Assembly: GCA_026182355.1 (NCBI GenBank)
Contig: JAPFBL010000257.1
Location: forward strand, 434,001 to 498,000
DNA: 64,000 nt
Direction of reading: 5' to 3'
Source: Hermatobates lingyangjiaoensis
Taxonomy: Eukaryota > Arthropoda > Insecta > Hemiptera > Hermatobatidae
Made by a program: the position numbers and the translations under genes. Numbering within the stretch: position 1 is the stretch's first letter; each line of letters begins with the position of its first letter. Positions 47,177-57,165 of the stretch are shown here, one piece after another. The notes below the pieces were generated by a model. It saw only the letters and a list, made by a program, of their open reading frames with translations. It ran no database searches and was not told the origin of the DNA.

Positions 47177-49087
47177 GATTAGCTTTATTGCAATAAAGCA
47201 ATATATATTTGCAGTAAACTCGTACGTATAATTGTTTCATTATGTATGGTTATGTAAATAACTGCAATCTGAAAAGATAACATAGAGATATAACTGGGTA
47301 ACCAAAATTATAAGTGCACAGTACCTCAAGATATGAGTACTGCGAGATCTTTCATCTTGTATTGCAATTTTCTGTGTAATGGAACTTAGAATAAGTACTC
47401 ATAATTGAACTGTTAACTCAGCTTCAGAATATTCTGGTAAGGAGGAATAAACCAATATGTTTGATGAAACTTTATTTTAAATAGCCTGCCGGGTGATTTG
47501 AGTAAATCATGGTGAAAATAGACTGTACAAACCTATACCTAAAGTGAAGAAATCAAGGTTAAACTAAAAACAATTGTGCCAATAATGTTGAGGGATAATT
47601 TACAGTATTAAGAAGAAGTAAGTGAATAAAAGTGACCCAAAAAATCATATAACAGGATTTCTTGGTGCCTTTTTTATATAGTTTTACCTTCTCTCACTAC
47701 CAGTACGAGATCTTCCATTAGAGCATTAACAGGTCTTCAGTACATGAACTTCTGAAAAACAGTTTATTTGTGTTCAGTCTCTTTTATTAAATCAGTAAAT
47801 TAGATTAGTTATTGTCAAAAAATGGTATACAGTGCACAATAACATAAAGTGACATTCGCTGAGTCTTTGTTAATGGTCTATTTATAAAGTAAATAAAGTT
47901 TCCAAGGCATCTCATTAGATAAGGGGATGTATTTTCCTGATAATGTTCACAACTTCTGAGACACTATAATGTAATTTATATTGTAAATTATATATTTAAG
48001 CTATACTATAATTTATTCATAAAAATATTGTCCTTAACTATAACATATAGCGAGAAATTTTGAGGACATTTAGAATGGAGTAATTTCAATTAACTGCAAT
48101 AGGGAGTATTGATTTAGCATGACAGCAAAATTGAGTTAACAGACAAATCACGAAATGAATTAAACTCGCTTCTCAAGGTATCACGGACTTTGAAAATAAC
48201 TATATAAACAAAGCCATTTTTTGAATTCAGTTTATACTTAGTAGAGAGATAAACTTGGAAACTAAGGGAACTGGAAATCTCGTCAAATTAAATTTTACTC
48301 ACTTATACAACATTCAATGGCCGGAATAAACATTATTCGAGAAATATTAACAATAAATATTTACACATTTAATAAATACCCTTTTAGAAAAGTATACTTT
48401 ACAATACAGCTCATCTACAATGAGAGGTCAATTTTTGTGGAAAATATTAATTTGATGGGGCAAAAATTTAAGGAAAAACTGAGGGCAAGCAAACAAATTA
48501 CAGTACAAGTAATCGTCACTAAAGAAATATGTTTAAAAAATATTCGTTGCTAATCTTGTAGATGTAAATTTCGGTGGTACAGAAATCCATTTTATGATGA
48601 ATAATTAATTGAATAATTATATTATATTAGTCATAAATATTTCATGAAAAATTAATGTTATTTTTTTTAAAATAATTATTGCTAGAAAATACTATAAAAA
48701 TTTGAATTGTTTGAAACACCACTATTGATGTTTTACATCAATAGTAAGTAGAGGTAAAAACTTCAGATTTCTGGAAATAACAATATTTTAAAAAAGTGTT
48801 TGTGACCTGGTCTAGGAGTGGAATACATAACTTAAATGGGACATTGTATCTGCAACGTCCTTTCATTACAAAATCGTCAGAGGATTGATATTGTGCATAG
48901 TATAGGATCATAAAAATTATATTTTATGAAACTGTTATATATTTACATACGGACAAAATCCTTTCACAAGGTAATATTTACACGGTAGAACATTAATTAA
49001 TATAAACTAAAGTAGTAAAGCTCAAGTTAAAAATATTACAAAAAAATTAATAAAAGCAAAAGCAGTAATCGTAGAGACTTATAATAA
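47177..49087. other. AT-rich stretch, nothing recognised
   Basis: An open frame at 48317-48553 (78 codons) has no recognised motif and AT-driven composition. No repeats or RNA genes seen. Confidence 0.55.
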
Positions 49088-49765
49088 AAGTTAAATTATT
49101 TTTTTAAATTTGTTTAAATCACAATTAAAAAAGTTTTCATCGTTATATAAACTATTGCACTTAATCATCATCCGAGACATCGGGGGATAAAGCAAATAGT
49201 TATTATTTTGACTCGGTATATTGAATATTTTTTGCGTTTTTAAAATATACTTTGAGACATAGAAATGTAATGGAGAGATGAGGTAAGGAGAATCAATCAA
49301 GTTATATAATAGTTTATTTAAAAATAGAATGTCACAATAGGTTCTACAGGATATGGGATCAAGAATATTATATTGAAAGCAAATGAAAGGACAGTATGAT
49401 GAATATGTAGGATTCTTCTTAGGTTTTTTAAATGAACTGATTGAAGTTACTGTTGATAACGATTGTAATGTGGATTCCAATAGATGAGGCGTACTCTAAA
49501 CATTGAAGAACGAGAGATTTATAAGTGTATCAAAAGTAAGAAGATTTTTTAAGTTATATGTGTTTCTAGTAATAAAACCGAATATTCTCATGCCACGGTT
49601 TTTTAAATCAACAATATGTTGGTTAAAAGATAATTTAGTATCTAATATTAATCCTAAATCTTTTACAGAATGTGCTCGGGTCAAGGTGTCATATTCAAGT
49701 TTATAGGGATATATTATTGGATTTGTAAAACAGGAAAAGGACATTATGAAACATTTAGAAAAATA
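49088..49765 (-). pseudogene. LINE (Jockey/CR1 group) RT C-terminal relic
   Basis: Minus strand: KCFIMSFSCFTNPIIY, VKDLGLILDTKLSFNQHI, MRIFGFITRNT, then after a stop LESTLQSLS, RTYCDILFLNKLLYNLIDSP, PPMSRMMIKCNSLYNDENFF. Both parts are in the same frame, separated by TAG at 49496-49498, close to a likely small deletion. This is the post-YADD thumb and C-terminus of a LINE RT; catalytic motifs and endonuclease are absent. The clade cannot be fixed from this part. Confidence 0.8.
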
Positions 49766-50261
49766 GAGAAGGAAGGAGAAACATTGAGACGGTAACACGC
49801 CGCGACAGGCTGGGCAGTCCTTTGCCCACCACAAACCAGCCACAACTATCCCGCCCGAACAGTTATGACTAGTAGTCTCTTAGAGACTGTTAGTTTCGCC
49901 GGGGCAGAAAAAAGTCTTAAAAAAGGCAAAAATTAAACAATAATAACAATAACATTAAACAATACAGTTTATACCAATTTGCTTCAATTTCGAATTAGAT
50001 TTCCAGAGTGTATAAAGTAGAATGCAATGTTTGTACACAACATAACTAGTGGAATTATGTAAACATTTATATATATATTAGAAAAGGTTGGTAGCAATCC
50101 TTCTTGCAAACATGTTTCTAAAAATGTTATGCCAATTTGATGCTTGGTTACCTTTTTTGAGAGTTTCTCTAATATTCTACTGGCTCTTCTACCTGTAAGA
50201 GAAGAGCCTGTAGAATATATATAAATAAATATATATATATGTATATTAAATAAAATAAATT
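49766..50261. other. Mixed stretch left of the PLE cluster
   Basis: A GC-richer patch at 49795-49900 has a local hairpin-like AGTCTCTTAGAGACT. No gene is recognised. Confidence 0.4.
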
Positions 50262-50462
50262 AAAAACGAAGGAAACACACAGAAAGACACAGACATAACT
50301 CACATCGATATTTCGACCATCGTCGTCATCAGGAGGTGTGAAGCGCGAAGAGTCCCGCAGGAAGGCAGGGCGGTGACGGTGACTGTCACCTCCTGATGAT
50401 GACGAAGGTCGCAATATCGATGTGAGTTATGTCTGTGTCTTTCTGTGTGTTTCCTTCGTTTT
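50262..50462 (+). mobile_element. Hairpin mini-PLE, family P2
   Basis: Arms 50262-50338 and 50387-50462 are inverted copies of the P2 end with 48 bases between. The left arm holds an intact hammerhead motif on the minus strand (50301-50338: CACCTC, CTGATGA, GAC..GTC, GAAATATC, GATGTG). The right copy is disrupted (TGATGATGACGAAGG). No protein. Confidence 0.75.
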
Positions 50463-50477
50463 AAATTTATTTTGTTT

Positions 50478-50559
50478 AAAAAAGTCCGCTGGACCGTTTC
50501 TTTTAATTGTATATATATATATATAAACAATTAAAAGAAACGGTCCAGCGGACTTTTTT
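50478..50559. repeat. TA-centred inverted repeat of a PLE end tag
   Basis: The 33-base tag (starting AAAAAAGTCCGCTGGACCG) and its exact complement flank a 16-base TA core. The tag is the same as at 9765-9797. Confidence 0.85.
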
Positions 50560-50935
50560 ACAATAAAATAAAAAACGAAGGAAACACACAGAAAGACACA
50601 GACATAACTCACATCGATATTTCGACAATCGTCGTCATCAGGAGGTGCGAAGAGCGAAGAGCGAAGAGTCCCGCAGGAAGACAGGGCGGTACTGAACTCG
50701 GAAACCGCAGCCAGTACCACACCACTTACCACCAAGCGGGGGAAGGGAGGGAAGGAAATGAAGAGCCAAATTAAGACGTAAAAGGAACGAGTAAAAATTA
50801 TAACTATAAAAAATTAGATAAATCAAATTAAAATTAATAAAAATAATAAATAAAAAGTAAAATAAAAAATAATAAATAAATAAATAAAAAATAATAAATA
50901 AAAAATAATAAATAAATAAATAAATCATAAATAAA

Positions 50936-51484
50936 TTATCGGTTGAGGTTGAGTCCGGGGGAAGAGCGAGCATCAAGTAAGCATATGTATGCCTCCTCTG
51001 AAGCTCTTAGGGTAACTTTATTGTTGGATTCGTGGATCTGTTTCAGGGTCTGAACCCTGAAACAGTCATTGAAACTGAGTCCATGCGAGTTCGCATGGAT
51101 GGCTACAGGATAGTTACTGCGTTGACCGACTGAAGCCCTATGACCATTCATACGAAGGCTCAACTTATTAGAAGTTAAGCCAACGTAAAAGGAGTCACAC
51201 TGAGTGCAATCCAGTCGGTAAACACAGTTGCTCGAGGTACAGGAGGAATTGACCTGAACCGGGTAGGAACTATGGTGGAGAGGGGAATCGAAGGAAGGAT
51301 TAGGATTAACAATCAGGCAAGTTTGACAGCCACGGCGTCCACATTGTTTCATTCCAGGAACAGGATTGGAAGGCTGAGGGGAAATATGAGAGAAAATGCT
51401 TTTTAGATTGGCAGGTTTACGGTAGGAAATAGAAGGGGGGTGATTAAAGATGGAAGAAGTAGAAGTAGAAGTAGACAGAATCGG
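50936..51484 (-). pseudogene. PLE P2 linker and GIY-YIG, left arm
   Basis: 183 codons open from the palindrome centre: SISYRKPANLKSIFSHISP, then KQCGRRGCQTC, then NCVYRLDCTQCDSFYVGL, RMNGHRAS, ending SSPGLNLNR with a normal stop. No RT. The close match to P1 in the same order supports a shared PLE subtype. Confidence 0.9.
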
Positions 51485-51504
51485 AAAAGACTCCTTAATA
51501 ACAG

Positions 51505-52053
51505 CCGATTCTGTCTACTTCTACTTCTACTTCTTCCATCTTTAATCACCCCCCTTCTATTTCCTACCGTAAACCTGCCAATCTAAAAAGCATTTTCTCT
51601 CATATTTCCCCTCAGCCTTCCAATCCTGTTCCTGGAATGAAACAATGTGGACGCCGTGGCTGTCAAACTTGCCTGATTGTTAATCCTAATCCTTCCTTCG
51701 ATTCCCCTCTCCACCATAGTTCCTACCCGGTTCAGGTCAATTCCTCCTGTACCTCGAGCAACTGTGTTTACCGACTGGATTGCACTCAGTGTGACTCCTT
51801 TTACGTTGGCTTAACTTCTAATAAGTTGAGCCTTCGTATGAATGGTCATAGGGCTTCAGTCGGTCAACGCAGTAACTATCCTGTAGCCATCCATGCGAAC
51901 TCGCATGGACTCAGTTTCAATGACTGTTTCAGGGTTCAGACCCTGAAACAGATCCACGAATCCAACAATAAAGTTACCCTAAGAGCTTCAGAGGAGGCAT
52001 ACATATGCTTACTTGATGCTCGCTCTTCCCCCGGACTCAACCTCAACCGATAA
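51505..52053 (+). pseudogene. PLE P2 linker and GIY-YIG, right arm
   Basis: Identical protein reading to the left arm. Truncated at the same codon, as expected for a mirrored copy. Confidence 0.9.
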
Positions 52054-52327
52054 TTTATTTATGATTTATTTATTTATTTATTATTTTTTATTTATTTATT
52101 TATTATTTTTTATTTTACTTTTTATTTATTATTTTTATTAATTTTAATTTGATTTATCTAATTTTTTATAGTTATAATTTTTACTCGTTCCTTTTACGTC
52201 TTAATTTGGCTCTTCATTTCCTTCCCTCCCTTCCCCCGCTTGGTGGTAAGTGGTGGGGTACTGGCTGCGGTTTCCGAGTTCAGTACCGCCCTGTCTTCCT
52301 GCGGGACTCTTCGCTCTTCGCTCTTCG

Positions 52328-52365
52328 CACCTCCTGATGACGACGATTGTCGAAATATCGATGTG
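52328..52365 (+). ncRNA. Hammerhead ribozyme candidate, family P2
   Basis: Stem I CACCTC against GATGTG (5 of 6 pairs), core CTGATGA at 52334-52340, stem II GAC/GTC with loop GATT, GAAA, a minimal AT/AT stem III, and cleavage expected after C. The mirrored copy is at 50610-50647. Confidence 0.65.
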
Positions 52366-52424
52366 AGTTATGTCTGTGTCTTTCTGTGTGTTTCCTTCGT
52401 TTTTTATTTTATTATATATATATA

Positions 52425-52968
52425 GTTAACACATGAAAGAGAAAAAACAAATAAAGATACACACAAAAGACTCACAACGATATTTCGACAGTCGTCGTCA
52501 TCGGGTAGAAGTAGTCCCTTTGAGTAGCTGAAGCTAACTGAGTGGTAGGCCGAATGCAAACGAACACGCACGCACTCTGCCGGCCGCCCTAGGCAAGCTA
52601 CTAACTACAGAGAGAAAAATAACTAAAAAGAACAAATAAAAGCAAATAAAAATAACAGAAGGAGAAGAATAGTAAATGAAGCAATAAACAATTTAAAAAA
52701 AAAATAAATAAATAAATAAAAAATAAAATAAATAAAATAATAATAAAAAAAAATAATTAAATTAACGGTACAAGTTAAGGCCAGGAGGAGAGCGAGCTTT
52801 GAGAAGACAGATAATTGCCTCCTCTGAAGCTCTTAAAGTAACCCGAGAAGACGGAATAGGGAATGATTAAGGACTTGGACCCGGAAGCAGTGATTAAAAT
52901 CCAGTCCATGGGAATTAGAGTGGATAGCAATAGGGAGGTTTTTGCGTTGACCAACGGAAGCCCAAATA
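52425..52968 (-). pseudogene. PLE 3' part: GIY-YIG end, 3' UTR and terminal motif
   Basis: Minus strand, frame-shifted relative to the open frame: LRASVGQRKNLPIAIHSNSHG-like order, then ELQRRQ, ending LTCTVN where NLYR is expected. The 3' UTR is T-rich, with a GC-rich patch at 52555-52590. A terminal motif CGATGACGAC, GACTGTC, GAAATATCG lies at about 52470-52505. It joins an N-terminal fragment through a short TA run at 52968-52976. Confidence 0.65.
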
Positions 52969-52974
52969 TATATA

Positions 52975-53205
52975 TATTGGTATACTTTGTGAACAGACCT
53001 TCTTTTAAACGTATATCAATAAATAACTTGCCAACTTTAAGTCTAGTATGTTTTTTACATACCTTCTCGAGTTTTCTGATTTTATCCCTCCATCTTTCCG
53101 GTACCATATAAATCAATTCACCAAATGATTTGATTTTATTTCTATTTTCCATATTTACACAGGGCCGACATTTCGGTCTACACTAACCATTATCAAGGAA
53201 TTTTT
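52975..53205 (-). pseudogene. PLE N-terminal fragment, family P6, with hammerhead-like motif
   Basis: Minus strand: ELIYMVPERWRDKIRKLEK, KVGKLFIDIRLKEGLF, then KYTNIYI breaking into TA repeats. Upstream at 53160-53200 is a motif with GGTT/GACC stem II and GAAATGTCGG. The open frame 52775-53152 is this fragment read through the TA run into the other PLE piece. Confidence 0.7.
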
Positions 53206-53384
53206 TTTTACAATATTTTTACAGGTATATAAGTAAGGTACTTGTTTATAAGGTAAATTGTAAATTTTAAAAATATATATTATTAGTTATCTTTGAATGA
53301 AGTGAAGTGATTGTTAATGTAAATATGTTATATGTTATATATATTATTATGAATTGTAAAAATATTGTAAAAAAAAATCCTTTA

Positions 53385-53580
53385 TAATTGTTAGTGTAGA
53401 CCGAAACGTCGGCCCTGTGTAAATATGGAAAATAGAAATAAAAACAAAACATTCGGTGAGTTAATTTATATGGTACCAGAAAGATGGAGGAATAATATAA
53501 GAAAAGTCGAGAGAGAAGGTATGTAAAAAACATACTAGACTTAAAGTTGGCAAGTTATTTAATGATATATATACGCTTGA
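53385..53580 (+). pseudogene. Inverted partner of the P6 N-terminal fragment
   Basis: Inverted, slightly diverged copy: TTAGTGTAGACCGAAACGTC, then GELIYMVPERWRNNIRKVE with frameshifts, ending near AATGATATATATACG. With 52975-53205 it forms a hairpin with a ~190-base loop. Confidence 0.7.
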
Positions 53581-54575
53581 AACGAACTAAATAAAGTTTT
53601 TGATTGTTCTGAAATTATAGTAAACTGTGAATTATTGTTTTTTTTTGTTTCTATGTTTTAACTATAAATTGTGTATATCGTAAATTAAAAACTTACTGAG
53701 AAAAACACACACATTCAAGTAAAGGTACTCACTTCTACATTTCGAAACCTATTGTTGTTAGCAGAAGTGACCTGTTCGACCATGTGAGTTTCTTCTAAGA
53801 GTATGCACGCGTGTGTGCTACTCCTACATAATCGTTTTTTATCATTAATAGCCCCTTTCTCTTTAACCAGATTATATTAATTCATTAATATGAAATACGA
53901 TTTTAATAATAGTATCTCCTCTAGTGATACATTTATACTAATGTAATTGAAAATCCTAGGAAGACAGAAATGTATATTGCAATTCTTGACTACGCTGAAA
54001 TCGTGGTCCACTCCCGGCTGAACACCAGCCTTTCCTTCAACTCTATCAACAAGGCCTTCTCAGATAACACTGCAACATTATGGGGTCCTTCACCTATAGA
54101 GAAAAATTGCAGGTTTTTATTTTATAAATAAAAATATAATAAAATATAAATAATAATAAAAATAATTTTATTTTCTTATGAAGCAAAAGAATTATTTTTC
54201 ACAATTTATTTATTAAATTGAATGAAATAAATACGCCATTATATACGCCAGAAGTCTCCAAAATATTAAATCAATTAATCCCTTCATAGAATATAACCAT
54301 GGTTATTATTTTCAAGATCAGACCTCCATCGATTTCCAGATATGAATAATAAAACTATTAAATCATTTCTGAAATTTCTCATACTTGGTAATAAAGAGAC
54401 TTGCTTTATGAAACCTGTAGAATTATCAGATTCAAGAGAATGGAGTAATGATTAACAGTTTTCAATTCTATGAAAGGAAATGAATTATATTATATAAGGA
54501 AATATATAATAATATACGGTATATAGTATACAATATAAATATTATCATCGAGAAAACTATCCACAAAGATCAAAA
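53581..54575. other. AT-rich stretch with a PLE-end trace
   Basis: About 53700-53790 shows an old PLE-end trace (TTTCGAAAC on one strand, then TTCGACCATGTGAG). No gene otherwise. Confidence 0.45.
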
Positions 54576-54756
54576 AACGTTTCAAGGTAAACTATGGGAT
54601 CACAGTAAATAGGTAGGACCCAACCGTCTCCATTCGTCACATCGCAAGTGCGCTTGGTATTCCTATCCTTCTCTCCTGATGGCGGTTAAATCGAAAATTA
54701 GAGTCTGTAAGTTTCTTTTTCTATTTACTGTGTACCTATAGTTTACTTTGAAACGT
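54576..54756 (+). mobile_element. Hairpin mini-PLE, family P3
   Basis: Arms CGTTTCAAGGTAAACTATGG... (54578-54615) and the complementary end at 54721-54755 enclose CCTGATGGCGG, TTAAATCGAAAATTAGAG. About 180 bases with no protein. The hammerhead core has one change (CTGATGG). A (TA)n run follows. Confidence 0.7.
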
Positions 54757-55716
54757 ATATATATATATATATACATGAATTTGTAAATTTTTATAGCAGT
54801 CCTTCCTGTATAAAAACATTGTTAAAAATAACAATGTTATTTACATATATATATTTATATAAACAAACGTAAAAGGAAAACACTTAGAAAACATTGTAAA
54901 AACTCATTTTGATATTTCAAAATATCAAGATGTCAAAAATCGTTGTTGTCAGAAGAGTAGATTTAACTCGCTTGAGGAACGAAACAACACTGGAGAATCC
55001 CTTTGTGGTAGTGACAATAAAAGTACAGCCAACATACGCAGGGGGGATACATATATCATATTTGGTTTTTACTGATCTATACATTCAGTGACACAAGGTA
55101 AGTTCTGATTATACCTAGCAATTGACTATATACGTTATTAAAATGTTTACATCGATATCTTCACTTTTTGCCCTTGACATTTCAACTAATCGTGCTTAGC
55201 ATTCATCGATACACACAAGATTGATATCGACTTTTTTGAAAATACTTCATGCACACCAAATCCTTTCAGTAAATGTTTATCATAGTTTATTACAACAGTT
55301 TTATTCCACTTTGTAAATAACCATTTTTATATTAAGATTTCTAACTGCAATTATCACTTATTGATTCATTTCATATAGTAAAATTTGTGAAAAATAAGGG
55401 GAAGAAAGTAAATCTTACATTTATAAACAAGGTCTATGGAAAATGTATATATATATATATAGCATGAATAACAATAAATAATGTGTACATACATCAAACA
55501 GTAAAGAAACTTGAGATCATATATGGAGTTATAACTGATACGGATAAAGATAGTGCAATTGAAGTGATCTATATAAGTTGTGATAACTAATTGCAGGCCA
55601 CTTCTTTACTGATGACAACGAAGGATGGAATATAAAAGAAACTTTTGTCGGTTCTTCCTGTTTTATTTTTCTGGAACATGACGCTTTGTACGCGTGGGCT
55701 ATCCCTTTTTTGTATT
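54757..55716. other. AT-rich stretch with TA runs and PLE-end traces
   Basis: TA run at 54757-54772. A degenerate PLE-end motif on the minus strand lies around 54890-54950 (GACATCTTGATATTTTGAAA). No gene is recognised. Confidence 0.45.
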
Positions 55717-55733
55717 ACACACACAGACACACA

Positions 55734-55828
<95 letters not shown>
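55717..55828. repeat. (CA)n-(TA)n compound microsatellite
   Basis: About 70 bases of CA then 40 of TA. It directly precedes a mini-PLE. Confidence 0.97.
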
Positions 55829-55830
<2 letters not shown>

Positions 55831-55861
55831 GACAGGGAAACGATCCAAAAGGACAACAAAC

Positions 55862-56054
55862 GTTTCACGGCAAATCACAAACACAGAACAAAGGAACAAA
55901 CACACTTACTGTCTCTAATTTGAAGAGACCCAACCGTCGCTTCACAAGTGCGCTTGGTGTCCCTATCTCAACTCTCCTGATGACGGTTTAACCGAAAATT
56001 AGAGACAGTAAGTGTGTTTGTTCCTTTGTTCTGTGTTTGTGATTTGCCATGAAA

Positions 56055-56057
<3 letters not shown>
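55862..56057 (+). mobile_element. Hairpin mini-PLE, family P3, with intact hammerhead motif
   Basis: Arms of ~60 bases (about 55862-55921 and 55996-56057) are inverted copies (ACAGTAAGTGTGTTTGTTCC and its complement). They enclose about 70 bases. No coding sequence. It sits between microsatellites. Confidence 0.8.
55973..56005 (+). ncRNA. Hammerhead ribozyme candidate in the mini-PLE
   Basis: Stem I TCTC (55973-55976) with GAGA (56002-56005). Core CTGATGA at 55977-55983, then C, then GGTT/AACC, GAA, AATT and cleavage base A at 56001. All conserved core bases are present. The stem II loop is only one base, which may limit folding. Confidence 0.65.
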
Positions 56058-56099
<42 letters not shown>

Positions 56100-56106
56100 C
56101 ATATAT

Positions 56107-56187
<81 letters not shown>
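56057..56187. repeat. (TA)n then (GA)n tract
   Basis: TA-rich to about 56105, then GA units to 56187 with a single interruption near 56150. Confidence 0.95.
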
Positions 56188-56190
<3 letters not shown>

Positions 56191-56297
56191 TTTGCTGCCT
56201 TCGGAGCGACTCGTTTCTATCTTCCTGATGACGAGGACATCGAAATATAGTTGTGAGTCTCTGTTTCATCTCTGTGTGTTCTTCGTGTCAATATAGT
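56188..56297 (+). mobile_element. PLE P1 3'-end fragment
   Basis: Matches 6598-6700: TTCGGAGCGACTCGTTTCT, CCTGATGACGAGGACATCG, AAATATAGTTGTGAG. The core is CTGATGA, closer to consensus than the copy at 6625. Flanked by GA and TA repeats. Confidence 0.7.
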
Positions 56298-56302
56298 TTA
56301 TA

Positions 56303-56357
<55 letters not shown>

Positions 56358-56420
56358 TATGATATATTATATATATAATATGAATATATTATATAATTCA
56401 TAATATATAATATGAATTAT
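56297..56420. repeat. (TA)n tract and AT palindromes
   Basis: TA run to about 56355, followed by repeated ATATATTATATAATTCATA-type palindromes. Confidence 0.9.
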
Positions 56421-56439
56421 TGACAGCTGTTACATATGC

Positions 56440-56545
56440 TATCTCCTAAAACAAGAAAATCTATTAGAAAACTGGAGAATCTTTCCAAAGAATTAACCAG
56501 AGTGGAAATAGGTGAGAAATTCGTAAATATATATATATACTGACA
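56440..56545 (+). pseudogene. PLE N-terminal fragment breaking into TA repeats
   Basis: Reads RKSIRKLENLSKELTRVEIG then EKFVNIYIY, aligned with the P6 fragment (RWRDKIRKLEK, VGKLF). It ends in a short TA run at the same relative position as three other fragments. Confidence 0.55.
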
Positions 56546-56967
56546 AATTTCTTGATGCTGACAGATGGTAGTCTATAATGACAGCCGCAACCTAAATAAA
56601 AAAAGAAAACCACAATGAACTCAGGCGAATATTGTAATTCTCATTAATTTGATGAAACAGCCGATTAAAAGAGTTGAATTAAAACGATATATTTCTAGCA
56701 TATAAGTATAATTCAGACTGAAGGACCAGATCTGTTTATATTGTATTTCACATTGAAACATCATCTGGAACTCGACAGTCTTGTAGTAACAAGGTTAAAT
56801 AAGATAAGGAAGTTAGAGGAATTTTCCGTTATTCTGAGAAGCATCACTGAATAATAACTGTTTAATTACGTTAAACTCTACTCTGAATTTAATCTGAAAC
56901 ATTAACAGTTAGTTGAGTAGTAGGCGAAATATCTATAACTCCAGGAAGCATGCAGAAGAAAAAAACA

Positions 56968-57165
56968 AAATCTGGAGTGGCCTAAACTCAAATATAGTAT
57001 AAGTAAACATAATATCAATCTTCTTGGGTATATAATATATAATGTCCCATTTAGGCATAATATAAATGTCTAAATAGAAGACATTAAAAGTCATTTAGAC
57101 ATTTAGACTTTAGAAGACATTTAGTCATTCATTCCTGAAGGTAGTACAGATATGCTTTGAAGGTT
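56968..57165 (-). repeat. Family X terminal fragment (X11)
   Basis: Starts AAATCTGGAGTGGCCTAAAC and includes TTAGGCATAATATAAATGTC and the CATTCCTGAAGGTAGTACAG block, matching the first ~200 bases of X in reverse. Confidence 0.65.

Larger units (their letters stand above)
50562..52413. mobile_element. Palindromic PLE P2: two head-to-head copies
   Basis: Arms 50562-51484 and 51505-52413, centre 20 bases. I see one substitution (GGTGTGG against GGTGGGG) and a 14-base tandem duplication in the left arm's ATT-rich 3' UTR. Each arm holds the same coding end, UTR and hammerhead motif (50610-50647 minus; 52328-52365 plus). Confidence 0.93.

Noticed and set aside
55587..56296. Several 60-100 codon open frames
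   Set aside because: They translate CA, TA or GA repeats (alternating TH, YI, CV or RE) and have no coding character.
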